Shown here in pieces: positions 20,601 through 32,101 of a stretch of 64,000 bases of DNA. How positions within the stretch are numbered: the stretch's first letter is position 1; every line of letters starts with the position of its first letter. The position numbers and the translations under genes were made by a program. The stretch is from assembly GCF_021730395.1 (NCBI RefSeq), contig NC_069369.1, positions 64,073,501 through 64,137,500 on the forward strand, written 5' to 3'. This DNA is from Mercenaria mercenaria. Taxonomy: Eukaryota > Mollusca > Bivalvia > Venerida > Veneridae. The notes beneath the pieces were generated by a model. The model saw nothing but the letters and a program-made list of their open reading frames with translations, was not told the origin of the DNA and made no database searches.

Positions 20601-22384
20601 CCCTCTTTTATTTCTTGTATACGTAAATGATATTGCTGATTCTGTTATAAGTACCGCTAGACTATTCGCTGATGATAGCTCACTTGCTATATCTTTACCA
20701 GACTCCGTTTATATAGAAAATGTTTTAAATTCAGATCTAAAAAAAAATTTCCAGCTAGGCAAATCATTGGCTTGTAAAATTCAATCCTTCTAAAACTGAA
20801 GTCATGTTTTTCTCCTTTAGAGATATAGCTCAACCTTCGTTAACCTTTGATAATACCCCTCTAAACTTCGTTGACGATCACAAACATCTAGGTCTTACAA
20901 TAAGTCACGATGGCTCTTGGCACACCCATATAAACAATATCACTTCCTCAGCTTCAAAAGTACTCGGCTCGATGAGAATGTTAAAATTCAAAGTTAAAAG
21001 GTCTACCCTCAACAACATTTATATATCGTATCTAAGACCTCTACTCGAGTATGCTTCAGTTGTATGGGATAGCTGTACTCAATATGAAAAGGACACTATA
21101 GAAAAACTTCAATATGAAGCAGCTCGAATTGTTACTGGTTTGACTCGTTCCGTTTTCATTCAAAATTTATTAACTGAAGTTGGCTGTGTTTCTCTTGCAG
21201 ATCGTAGAATTATGCAGAAATTAATATTAGCTTATAAAGGAAACAACGGACTGCTTCCAGATTACCTTATAGACATTTTTCCTCCAACAGTGCACAATTC
21301 TAACAACTATGAACTTAGAAACAACACTAATTTTGTAACATTGCCTAGACGTCTCGAAATTTACTCAAAATCAGTTATACCCGATTCAGTAAAACTATAG
21401 AATAACCTTGACCTCCCGACACGCAATGCTAACACACTTACATCTTTTAAGAGCAAATTGAAGAGTAAATTTAAATCTCCAATTGTTCTGTCTTTTTATC
21501 TAATAGGAGAACAATTCTATAATGTAGTTCAAACTCGTATTAGAAACCGATGCAGCAACTTAAACAATGATTTATTTTATAACCATTTACGAGACTATCC
21601 CAATTGCTCTTGTGGACATGGTATTGAAGATGCGGAACATTTCTTTTTTAAATGTAGCCATTATGCCGGTGCTCGTCGATTGTTATTTATCAATAGTCGA
21701 AGATTTCATCCTCTTAGTACTCACAAATTACTTCACGGAATTGATTCACTTACTATTGAGGAGAACAAATCTTTGTTTTTAGAAGTACAAACTTATATGA
21801 AAAATACACATCGTTTCTCTAGCACTGCCTCCTGATCTTTTGACTATATGTCTGTTTTTAAGGCTCTGGGCTGGGCTGGGTGTGGGAATTCTGCAGCGGA
21901 TGCGATGAGGTGCACTGATTGACTTTACGCTTGTCTGTGTTAGTTTTATTGTTGTTTTTTTTTTCTCTTTTCGATTGTTTTTTCCCCCTGCCTTTCTTCT
22001 ACTTAATTTACTGTATTAACTCTGCTTCTATATATATAAGTAAGTTTATATCTTAAAATTATATTTTGTTAAGCATATTTTTTTCTATTCTACAAAAATC
22101 CGCCATTTAGTTAAATCTAACATTAATTTGACAGCCACGGACGGACCGATTTCTAATGTTGGCAAAACTTGTGGTCCAACCCTTTTGTATTATCGCACAT
22201 TCGCAAAGTTACTGAATACTTTCTAATGTACAGTAGTAATATATATGTCTTGTATAATGATAGTATGCTGTTGTATAAATATTTACATATGTATCTGTAT
22301 AATATTGTCTTGATGTACATTACCATAATGTCTTGTGTGATGATTACAATAAAATATGATTAAACTAAACTACTGGTCTACTTA
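17611..22384 (+). mobile_element. CR1/L2-like LINE with 16-bp target-site duplications
   Basis: The body is about 17627-22368. ACTACTGGTCTGCTTA (17611-17626) and ACTACTGGTCTACTTA (22369-22384) flank it, 15 of 16 identical, so this is a target-site duplication. The related sequence at 24313-24345 (read in reverse) shows the site without the LINE. The 5' region of ~690 bp may be a UTR. The 3' region of ~530 bp ends in AATAAAATATGATTAAACTA without a poly-A tail. The 4.7-kb length suggests a near full-length copy. Its single reading frame is broken (see next entry). Confidence 0.8.
18319..21835 (+). pseudogene. LINE polyprotein: 2A-like motif, AP endonuclease, reverse transcriptase (broken)
   Basis: An N-terminal hydrophobic segment ends in GDVHPNPGP (18643-18669), a 2A-like motif as known in APE-type LINEs, with His where the consensus has Glu. 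The endonuclease blocks are LHQNIRSIRNK, FTETHL, YRPPNS, VGDIN and SDHF. The RT blocks are NKACGPDGIS, FCDIWKAFDRVWH (Trp where Ser is usual), GVPQGSVLGPLLF and FADDSS. The C-terminal Cys/His segment is CSCGHGIEDAEHFFFKC. Damage: stops at 18907-18909, 19780-19782, 20260-20262, 20756-20758 (TAG where Trp is expected) and 21398-21400, and a frameshift at the A-run 20739-20747. Domains are otherwise well kept, so the copy died fairly recently. The clade is inferred from the layout. Confidence 0.85.
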
Positions 22385-22429
22385 GCACTGAAAAAGTCGA
22401 GTATTTAGTCGGCATATCAGGCCCGTAGA

Positions 22430-23339
22430 CAGAGGTAAAAAAAGGGAGGCATTTGTTAGGGGGCTTGGGGGCATGCTCCCCTGGATTTTTTTTCGAGAAT
22501 GCCATTTCGTGCGTTTTTCTGCATTTCAAACATGTTTTTGTTTCTTTTAAGACACCGATTTCGGAAAAAATAAATGACGTTAAAAAGATTCGCGTACATT
22601 TTAGTTAATATAGATATACAGAAAAATAAGAGTTTTGAAATAGCCAACGTATTTGCGATTATTGTCACTCTAAAACGCTTATTTAAAGGCATATGGTCAT
22701 GTTTGCTTGGTTCTTACATCTTCAGTTGAGTAAATGTATATATGTTCATGTATAAACTTTTTAGCATGGCTGACGTGAAACTAAAATTTGAAAGAAGCAA
22801 AACAGTTTATGCATATACAAATACAATACAGAAATGTAATACAAAATTAATGTACTTAGTACATAATATATTTTGTCAATCTTCTAAAAATAATATATTA
22901 CATTTTTGAAATTCAGCACTTGGATAAATAGTGCGTATCACATGTCAGATCTAAAAGATCAAATGTTGTCATAAACTTATACTTATAAGTTAATCAAAAT
23001 CTAAAATGTCAAACATTTATATAAAAAAAGTATTAACGGGAAGATTCCATACTTACGAACAATTAATAAGTGTATCTGATATAAGTTCTTAACTTGTAAG
23101 TGACCATAAATTTTTGAGAGAAATCTTATAACGAAGTTTTGAAATGCTGTACGTAGATCAATAATCGTGACTTTTTAGAAATGATATGTTCAAAAGCGTA
23201 TTAAAAACAAAACCTCATGATTGCAAGACTTCATTCTGTTGTAATGTCAAAATGAATCAATTTAGAAAATATATCAACATTCAGTCAGATAAGCGCCACG
23301 TTTTATTTAGGTATGCATAACATAAACTTCTTTCGCAAG
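22430..23339. other. Non-coding interior of the nested insertion
   Basis: A G-rich stretch (GGGGGCTTGGGGGCATGCTCCCC, 22456-22482) sits just inside the element end. The rest is AT-rich, with no coding signal seen. Confidence 0.45.
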
Positions 23340-25061
23340 AACATGACCCAGCTGACAGCGACAGTGTCACGGGGGAGGAAGTGACACACGAAGGATGGAG
23401 TTCTTCTGATAACCTGTCATGTTTTCTTCTGATAACTGTTACGGAGTTCGTCTGATTTCTGAATGACGTGCCAAGGAATCGTAGGAAAAAATGGTAATTA
23501 TTTATCTTTAAATAGAGAGAATGGGGTGTAAAACTAAAGTTTGATGATCAAGGTTGCCTGTTGTCTTGTGCTATGCGTCAGAAAAACTGTTTAGTCTAAT
23601 AATTAGCCCCACTACTTTGAAAAGAAGACATTTTGAGTAAAATATCGAAATCGTTTGCTCATTCATACATATTATTCTTCTTATTCACGTTCTTCATCCG
23701 CAGCACATGCAATAGAATAATTTTAGTGCAAAGTTGCAAACATATACCACTTTCTAACAATTTTATGCCCGATTTTTCAAATGTTACGGAATTTCGGTGA
23801 TAACTCTGAAGATGTCGCAGAGTTCTTATGATAACTTTTATTACTGCCAGGGTGTTTCTTGAGCTATGTTAAGATACTTTTTAGCTAATTTTATTATTTA
23901 AAAAGGGTGTTAACGATGTTCTATCGTAATATATTTATCCAAGGCACAGTATTGTGGTTATATAATGTACGGTATGTGTGTTTTTGAGTTCCAATGATAA
24001 GTTTTTAGTGTTATATTTGTTATTCTGACTAGATGTTACTTTTAAGGGGACTGTGTACGCTAATAATGATGATCTGGCTAACTATGGTTAATTTTTTAAA
24101 TACAAATTGCACATAAATGATGTACAGTGTTAAACAGTTACAGAAATGTACTCTTATTTTCATTTCTAACACGATCCGCAGCAGTTGCTATATAAACATA
24201 TAGCGAAATCGCCTATACATGATCTACGATAAAATATAGCTGTTCCATTCCACCCTACGATTGTAACATGACTGTGAGATTCTATTCTGCTTCCGTTATA
24301 TGCCGACTTAATACTCGACTTTTTCAGTGCTAAGCAGTAGTAATAAAATGTACATCAAATTTTCTGAAACAAACAATTTCTAACTGATGAATTTATTTGT
24401 TTATATTTTTACCGTAAGAAAATGTTTCAGCCCGGTAAGTTTCAACCTCAACATCGGTGCATCTATCTGGTCGTGTACGTAGTTTACAATTTCTGCGCTG
24501 TAAGCACCACGAATGTCAACTAGATTCTACTTTGACATTACTAAAATAAAATTATAATTCATGTTCCAATCTTCCAGACTCAATTGTTTACGTGTTTATA
24601 TGCCGCAATGTTCTGGCGTGTATGTTTCAGTGTCATCATGTAGTGACGTGTACTATTTTAAGAAACTGCATATATATAAGGTTCGAGTAAAGTATTTACA
24701 TCTGATTTCTATATCTGGCCTTAGATATTATTGAAAATAGCATTTTCACGACTTAATACTTTAATTAAAATTTAATGAATATCGGAAAATTCCGTTTTAT
24801 GCAACGCTTTCCATTCGTGGGAGGTTTTTGTAATAGCATATGGCCAGCCGAATGACATATTGAGCTAAAATGTAGTGCTGTAAAATGCGCAGAATTTGCG
24901 TTGTTAGAATCGAAATAATAAATATGTTCCAATAATTTTATCAGTTAATAAAATATGGGCAGGAGTTCGGATGCGTAATAATTAAATCACGAGTGCTACT
25001 CACTCGTGATTTAATTATTACGCATCCGAACTCCTGCCCATATTTTATTAACTGATAAAAT
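23340..25061 (+). repeat. Forward copy of the palindrome-ended repeat
   Basis: Blocks in order: A (~23340-23720), B (~23770-23975), C (~24165-24300), D (~24345-24950) and the terminal hairpin. Inverted partial copies elsewhere: A at 31252-31640, B at 25855-26070, C at 41520-41640, D at 15720-16297. This is the least interrupted copy in the window and serves as the empty-site reference for three insertions. Confidence 0.65.
24935..25061. repeat. Near-perfect 127-bp hairpin
   Basis: Arms of ~60 bp run from ATTTTATCAGTTAATAAAAT and GGGCAGGAGTTCGGATGCG to CACGAGTG and mirror back after a 5-base loop (CTACT). It is the same terminal palindrome as at 15540-15730. Confidence 0.85.
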
Positions 25062-25854
25062 ATAGGGACATATTTATTATTTCTTAATTAATTGGCTTGG
25101 AAATTACATTGTGGATTCTATTGTAAGAAAGTGCAGAATCCTCTTACTTTATAATATTTCCAGCTAAACTCTAAAATGCCATTCTATTCATCTTACAGCA
25201 TTTAGATAGCACTTTGAAATTCACATTATTCACTTAATATGATATTCTATATGACAAATAGTATATGCACGTATGAGGATGACAACCCCCTATTCGGTAC
25301 GCAGTATTCAGCGCATCGAAAATTATATGCATTCTGTAAGATGTAATGACAATACTGCAGTAGTAACGCCAGTCACATTAAGAACATGTCGGTTATCTGC
25401 CTCAGATCTGTGGTAAATATGCTATAGCAACATATGACTCAGGTCAACTGATTACACATGAAGCGGTAGCTCGCTCTCTGTGTTGTGTAGTGTCGCATTG
25501 TGACTGTACTTTTTCAGTGTCAACTATATGAAGGATTTAAAAAATTATGATGGTAAAGTTATAATTATCATGGTAAATCATACTATATAGCATTTTTTAA
25601 CATTAATCCGATCAACAACTTCAGAAACAGACAGCCTCTGCAAATGCAGCAAATAGATGTACCCTAAATTAAAGATAACGGATTTGATTTCAATTCAGTG
25701 ATCAATCAAAACGGAAACCAATAAATCGTTGTTCACGAACATTAGCACATCCATTGATAGAACGAAAAAATACAATTTACTGCATTTATTATCTATTCGT
25801 ATTTTACTATATATGTCATTATACTGCATATAGTTTTAAACTTTACAAAAGACT
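25062..25854. other. Unassigned AT-rich DNA
   Basis: This is non-coding, and I found no match elsewhere in the window except the first ~25 bp (ACATATTTATTATTTCTT), which mirror the left edge of the 15.5-kb palindrome. Confidence 0.4.
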
Positions 25855-26070
25855 CATACCGTACGTTATATAACCACAATACTGTGCCTCGGATAAATAT
25901 ATTACGTTAGAACATCGTTAACACCCTTTTTAAATAATACTAGAAAATCTTAAATAGCCAAGAACACCCTGACAGAATAAAAGTATCTAAGAACTCTGAG
26001 ACATCTTCAGAGTATCACCGATTCGTATATTGAAATCGAGCATAAAATTTAAAAGTGTATATTTCAATTT
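25855..26070 (-). repeat. Inverted copy of block B, left part of a split repeat arm
   Basis: An inverted match to about 23730-23975 (CATTATATAACCACAATACTGTGCC-type block, AACATCGTTAACACCCTTTTT). The arm stops at 26070 and continues at 31252, so the 5.2 kb between are an insertion. Confidence 0.65.
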
Positions 26071-26214
26071 CATGGCGTAGCTTCTATAAGGCACTGCAGG
26101 CCCGGGCCTGCAGATTATCCGAGACAGTGTAAAAATAAAAATGTCAAATATGCAATAAAAATCAAAGGGTAAGGGGGGTTAGGCTGTAGGAGGTAATGAA
26201 TCAGTCACTAACGG

Positions 26215-27400
26215 GAGCGTACCTGGATGGTTTTAAACTGTACGCTAGATATGAGCAGCACAGTTACGATGCTGCGAGTATGATGTAGGTGAGGGAGGGG
26301 TCTCCTTCTCCCAGAAAATTGAGATTTAGTGAATGTTTTAGGCAAGAGATGCGTTCTCTTGCTATATTCCAGCGTTAATCTTTTTTGTTTGTCACATTTG
26401 TACTACATATTTCTGAGATAATCATTTAAAATCAAAGATTAGCACACCGCTCATGCTTAATGGCAGGGATCGTGACATTGTCTAAAAACAAAAACTGCAA
26501 CTCGAGCAGCCCAGGATATTTTGAGGAATACAACCATTTTTCATATACTTTATTTATAATGAAGAGTTCTAATTAACTTGACCATGAAATTGTATATCAC
26601 TCTACCACGGCTGAGACTTAGAACGTTGAAGAATCAGAGTTCTGTGAATTGCTCTACACAATATACTCCCTGTTTTCGTACATTAGACATCAATAGTAAC
26701 AGTAGATATATGGTTATGTTTCAAAATATTTGTGTCACTGAAACACTGTGTCATTCTATGATATATTTTATTGTACAACTGCCAAGACCCGCTCACGCCA
26801 AAGGGGCCTAACACTATGGCAGTTTGGGTAACTGCATCTAACAGCTACACACGTGAAAACAGCGAATATTTGAACCGTGTGCAAAGCTGTCACTATGATT
26901 ATTTATTTATTTATTTATTATTCATTTAATATCCTCCACAACACCAAGATTACATAGGCAATGAATGGAACGTTACCTAGCACATTAAAGGTATACTAGG
27001 TTTTTTTGGTTTTATCATAATTGAAATCTTCATAATTAATGCATTGCGTCTGCATCCGCATTTTGGTAAGTTTTTGATACCTCGCACTTTAAAGGTATAC
27101 AAGTTTTTTTTTTACTTTTGTTGTAATCGTATTTGAAATCTTCGTCAGTGTTTAATTTAATGCATTGCGTCTGCATCAACATTTTGGCAAGTTTTTGATT
27201 AATGTATCTATGCACACATTGCAAACGTTTCAAGTTTTCTCACGGGAAACTTAACATTTTTTAGTCATTAAACATCTAATTTTGGCAAAATGCAAATTTA
27301 AACTGCGCAAATTGCTAAAAGTACTTCTGTATTCAGATCTGGATATAGATTGATAGATGTTATTGCAACCATTAATAAAGTCTTCGATATCACGTAAGCA
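26215..27400 (+). repeat. Dispersed repeat, copy 1 (partner at 61310-62710)
   Basis: Shared blocks in the same order: GCGTACCTGxATGxTTTxAACTGTACGC, AAGAGATGCGTTCT, AGTCAGAGTTCTGTGxATTGCTCTA, GTCACTGAAACACTGTG, CAGCTACACACGTGAA, AGGCAATGAATxGAACGTTA, TTGAAATCTTCGTCAxTG and AGATTGATAGAT. It has no preserved ORF. A local duplication of AAAGGTATAC...TGCATTGCGTCTGCATC occurs at 26988-27190. Confidence 0.65.
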
Positions 27401-28117
27401 GTCACGTTTTTCTTACTCGAAATAACGGAAGACTATCAGTTTTATTCTCGCACTGCTCTGTTTTATTACATCTTATTGATACTTGAATAGCAGTCAGGCG
27501 GGTGATCCTTTGTGCAAACAGATTCCGACATGCCCAAATTGAGTATATAGAGACCGTACTATAGCTCTTCGCATACTTTGATTTTTCAAACTAAAGTGAT
27601 TTTTACAAGTGCACCGGTTACGATAAAAATGTAAAGAACGGACTCTGTCTATGAAACTTTGAAATTAATGAATGACAGTCGATCTTAGTCATAATACTGA
27701 CTGACAGTGAATGCTAATGACTCCATGTGTTGCAGAAAGGTATTTAGTTTGTAACTGTAATTTCCCATCAATTGAAATCCTCTCAAAACTAGTAAAATAA
27801 TTACTTATATTTGGACAAAACTCACCGTCTTTGCCGTTCGACAACTGCAAAAAGGGCAAATATAAAAGATTCAGTGTAAGTAATATTTCACTGGTACTAC
27901 CAGTTAGTAAGTTCATACTCTGAACAACACGTCAGAGAAATTTGGGCAGACTTGACCGATTATGACGTTGGCAGCATTAGATTATTTTTTTTTTTTTTTT
28001 ACACAAAAATTGCCGTTAGGTAACAGAACGAATGCGCCAATAATCCGGAGTTCACCGATTATTGTTCCAGTTCACGCAATGTAATCCAGCAATTAAACTG
28101 CATAGCTATTAGCTACT
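27401..28117. other. Unassigned non-coding DNA
   Basis: I see no repeat match or coding signal. A T-run of 18 lies at about 27986-28003. Confidence 0.35.
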
Positions 28118-28190
28118 GCTGTTATAGAGAAGTGGTAGAGTGTCTGCCTTAGGTGTGAGAGGTCCTGGGTTCGAGTGCCAGTTAGAGCTT
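28118..28190 (+). repeat. tRNA-like segment (SINE head or tRNA pseudogene)
   Basis: AGTGGTAGAGTGTCTGCC resembles a D-arm/A-box, and GGGTTCGAGTGCC a B-box with one extra base. Only about five of seven acceptor pairs form, and the anticodon arm does not pair well, so it is not called a functional tRNA. Confidence 0.4.
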
Positions 28191-30589
28191 AACTATTTAG
28201 ATTCTGCTAAAGCATAGTTTTGCTGTTAATAGACTGTTCCAGATGTTCTAAATTTTTAGCAGACAGTATCATGGATCATTATTTAGCAATCCAGATCAAA
28301 GTTGAATGTTAAATCAAATGCACCCAATTAGAAAATATTGACTATATTATGTCCCTTCGATGTTTATACTCTCCATGTTCAAGAAGAGTTACATTTCCTT
28401 GATCACAAAATTTTCGTTAACATGAACATATTAAATGCTCATAACTCCACACTTCTGGTTAAAATATTGTCTATATTTCTGTTTTTGAGAAATATATGGA
28501 CATTTGTATTCATTTGAAAGCTTTTTAACTTCAAACCTATGATTTGAAAAATTAAGGTACTATCTCTAGAGTATACCGAGGTTCAATGGGCAAAGTGATA
28601 TGTAGGTATGTTTGTAGAAACGAGCGCTCGGTAGTTGCCGTAGAAACTTGCATGCACAACGGAATCTCGCTTTTGACTGAGTATCGCAACTAGGGGTTTG
28701 TGGCAAAATGTTTCGCCTGAAGCGGTGGTCTAAATCTAAAACATCCAAACATCCAGTTAATATACATGTACCGGTATGCTGAGATTTAGTGTCAATTAAA
28801 TATAAATCATTGGCTACATTTTTTGTAATAGCAGCAAATATTTATACTGTGTTTAGCTATACATGCATTACGTCTTATTTTAAACCTAGGGCATATAGTA
28901 CTGTTAATACAGATAAACTTGTTACTTTATGTTTACCTCAACTATACGAAGTAACTGTTCATATTTTCAAATATGAAAGTCTTTAGCTTGTATCCGCTTG
29001 TATCTTTGTATGTTCGAAACCTCGCACGAGGTGTCTATTTTTTTCATTTGTTCATTGTGAGGTGAAACCATCAGGTTGGCTTTCTGAACAATTTATGGCT
29101 TTATCCAGGTATCAGTTCATACTATCAGTTGGCTTTTGAACAATTTATGGCTTTATCCAAGTATCAGATCATGGCCTAAAGTTATGTCCGAAGAACATCC
29201 GGGTTCTTCCTCCCAAACATTAAACACTGTTAAAGCTGGACAGTTCTTTGAGACATAATCAATACTGTAAAAATTACAGTTATGATTTTAACTAAACCTC
29301 TGAAAAACTGTTTAGGGTTTACCTACATAATTGTTTTCCATGGCATTAAAACACTTGCTTACTTTCATTTTTTGCTTGTTTCTACTTAAGTTTCACTTGG
29401 CAGACAAGTTTTAGTTCTTGTGAGCATAATCTAATGCGAAATGTTTCTACATTATAGAAAACTTCAACTAAACGGATCACACATACAACATATGTAATAA
29501 GGGATCATATGCACTTAACGAATTCATTTAAAATATGACGAAACTTAAAACGTTCAAATATATGTTCAACACCAAAATGTATGTCCGTTACTTCCCTATA
29601 TAGGGTTTTGTTCACTTTTACGCTATAAGATCACAATAATCCAGATGCCACTGATCATATGAACTGCAAACTGCAAGAAGATAAGTATGATATACAGAAA
29701 TGAATATTTATCGTATGCCCCGCCTTGTAAGCAATGTGTAATTTAGAAAGAAGAAAAAAACATTTATCGTTCGAAAAAGATGTTGCCACCGCCGTTCCGT
29801 GCGGTTCCCACTGTGTTCCTTTATATGTTTGTTATAGTTCCCGCTGCAGTTTTGTGTCGAATTTGAATTGTACACACAACCTTATAGCGTATGCCAAATA
29901 CGCGCTGACCAATATGAACATTAATAGAGGAAATTGTTACACATTTCCATGATTAAAAAGAAAAACCGATACATGTTTAATTATTTTCTACGCCGTATCC
30001 ACCGCGCCCGCCAATTATCCAAACTTTATTAATGTTGGAAAATATACAGTACTTGAGCCGAAAAAAGGGTTGCGAATGACATGATCTATAAAGCGGACGG
30101 GATTCGAACACGCCAACATCCGGTTAGGAGTCCGACGGTACTTACAGGATTTTTTTACCAAAGGGAAGGCCAAGGCTGTTATTTGAAGGTGTGGGGAGAG
30201 GGGGGAGAGGGGAATAGCTAGGTATTTGAACACAAAGGGGAATAAAAACCTGATGTAAAGTTCAATTTTTTGTGAATACTGCATGATTAAAAGAAATTTA
30301 TGAGGGAAGGGGTATCACGGCCCCTATTATGAAGGGGAAAAACCTGATTAATTTCAACCCCTACACCTCGTGCATCTCAATAATCCGTGAATCTAATCCA
30401 TATGAAAACATAAACTGTTTCAAGTTTATTTAATTAGAAAGTATGTTTTTGATAAAAAGTCTAGACTGTATGCTGATAATATCTGTTTCATAGTACAAAA
30501 TTGCATATCTTTAAGTGCGTATTACAGCTTATTTTTCAGTTGAATTAATTATTGAAATGTGCATCTGTTTAATAAATTGATTTACTACA
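28191..30589. other. Unassigned non-coding DNA with one local duplication
   Basis: At 29075-29170 a ~56-bp unit (GAACAATTTATGGCTTTATCCA) is present twice in tandem. A GTTCGAATCC-type B-box lies on the minus strand at about 30103, without a convincing tRNA fold around it. No gene is seen. Confidence 0.4.
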
Positions 30590-30990
30590 TTTTATCGGTG
30601 AATAAAATAATCAGAACTTCGCTGCTTAGTAAAATTAAATCAGAGTGCGTAGCATGTGTGATTTAATTATTCGCATCATATTTATCCATCAAACAAAATA
30701 CATGAACTATTTTTTGTATCAGCACACTGTGGACTGATATAGGTTTGCTATTTCTTTTATTAGCATCAGCAAACAATAAACAGAATTTGTTTGTTGTGAA
30801 TGATTTGGAATATCACATCGAGAAACTGATCAATAACTCGCGCTACCTCCTCATGAAAATATCAATTGCATCAACGTCAGTGTGATATATTCCATATCAC
30901 CTCAACAACATATTCCTGTTTATTTTGTTTTGCTGATTAGTAAAAGAAATAGAAAAACTATATCACTCACAGTGTGACTGTATGGAAACT
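30590..30990. repeat. Two adjacent palindromic repeats
   Basis: 30590-30680 is a decayed relative of the 15.5/24.9-kb hairpin (AATTAAATCAGAGTGCGTAGCA...GATTTAATTATTCGC). 30690-30990 is a separate palindrome: TTGCTATTTCTTTTATTAGC, then AGCAAACAATAAACAG, mirrored by CTGTTTATTTTGTTTTGCTG and TAGTAAAAGAAATAGAAAAA, with a ~110-bp loop. Confidence 0.65.
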
Positions 30991-31251
30991 GATATCTGAT
31001 GTTGGGTCAGTATACTTAGTTATGATAACTTAGTCATAAACTGAACTTTGACGGTTTTTTTTGTGTGTTTTATTGAACTAAACTCCCCCGCTAAGCATTG
31101 GTATTATTCCGCCAAATGGCCAGAACGCACATAGACACTCCTTAGTTTTCCAAATTTTCGTGGGTAGGATACCCCAATACCCCACTACCAAGGTCTCTTC
31201 TTCGGCGCATTCGGGCCTGCAATTTTTAAAATCAATGCAACTACGCCCCTG

Positions 31252-31640
31252 ACTTTGCACTAAAATTTTCATTGTGCGGATGAAGAACGCGAAAAGACAA
31301 TAATATGTATGAATGAAAATACGATTTCGATATTTTACTAAAATGTCTTCTTTTCAAATGTAGATGGGCTGATTATTAGACTAAAAAAGTTTTTTCTGAC
31401 GCATGGGCCAAGACAATTCAGGCAACCTTGATCATCAAACTTTAGTTTTACACCCAATTCTCCCCTCTATTTAAAGAGAAATAATTACCATTTTTTCTAC
31501 ATTTCCTTGGCACGTCATTCAGAAATCAGACGAACTCCGTAACTTTTTCCAGGAAACTCCGTACAGTTAATCAGAAGAAAACCAGACAGTTACAAAGAAC
31601 CATCCTTGTGTGACATTCCTCCCCGTGGTGTAACTTGAAT
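31252..31640 (-). repeat. Inverted copy of block A, right part of the split arm
   Basis: An inverted match to about 23340-23735: GGATGAAGAACGxGAA, CAAGGCAACCTTGATCATCAAACTTTAG (with changes), TCATTCAGAAATCAGACGAACTCCGTAAC. Confidence 0.7.
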
Positions 31641-31774
31641 TAAATCTAACGGGCGGCATACGATTGCGAAAAACTATGCTATAATACCCATGGCCGTAGC
31701 TGCTATTGAAGAGCAACCGAGGCACTTGCACTTGTTCGGTCATTTACTGCCTCATTTGCCTGGGTTTAATTTTT

Positions 31775-32010
31775 AGCTCACCAGAGCCATAGGCTTGGGT
31801 GAGCTATTAGATCACTCACGGTCCTTGTCCGTCGTCCGTTCGTCCGTAAACTATTTACTTTAAAAACGACATCTCCTCAAAACCGCTTGGAATTTAAATT
31901 CATCCAAACTTCACAGGAAATTGCCTCATTGGTAAGCTTCAAAAATATTCAAAGAATTGAACTCCATGCAGAACTCTGGTTGCCATGGCAACCGAAAGGA
32001 AATTTCTTGT
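31775..32010 (+). repeat. Truncated 5' end of the 5635-type Helentron-like element
   Basis: AGCTCACCAGAGCC...GGGTGAGCTATTAG, GTCCGTCGTCCGT and ACTCTGGTTGCCATGGCAACCGAAAGG match the first ~240 bp of the element at 5635. The satellite core and 3' end are absent. Confidence 0.7.
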
Positions 32011-32101
32011 TTTATTATCTTTAGTCTCCGTCTTTCAGTTTACCTCAGCTGTATGAATTACCAGGCTTTCTGGTAGTGTCTAATCTAGTTTTAGTAATAT
32101 C

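Larger units (their letters stand above)
26071..31251. mobile_element. 5.2-kb insertion with CANGGGCGTAG-type ends
   Basis: The left end CATGGCGTAGCTTC and right end GCAACTACGCCCCTG are mirror images with a few changes, and each has GCAGGCCCG about 30 bases in. AATTT (26066-26070) and ACTTT (31252-31256) outside could be a decayed duplication. The flanks join to match the intact sequence near 23720-23735. No transposase ORF survives inside. The interior holds the 26.2-27.4 kb repeat, a tRNA-like piece and two palindromes. Confidence 0.45.

Noticed and set aside
17611-22384. RTE or jockey assignment of the LINE
   Set aside because: The 2A-like N-terminal segment fused to the endonuclease and the single-ORF layout fit CR1/L2-type elements better, but the clade is not proven without a tree.
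30085-30150. tRNA gene on the minus strand (GTTCGAATCC box, CCT anticodon-like loop)
   Set aside because: No D-arm, and only three of five anticodon-stem pairs form.
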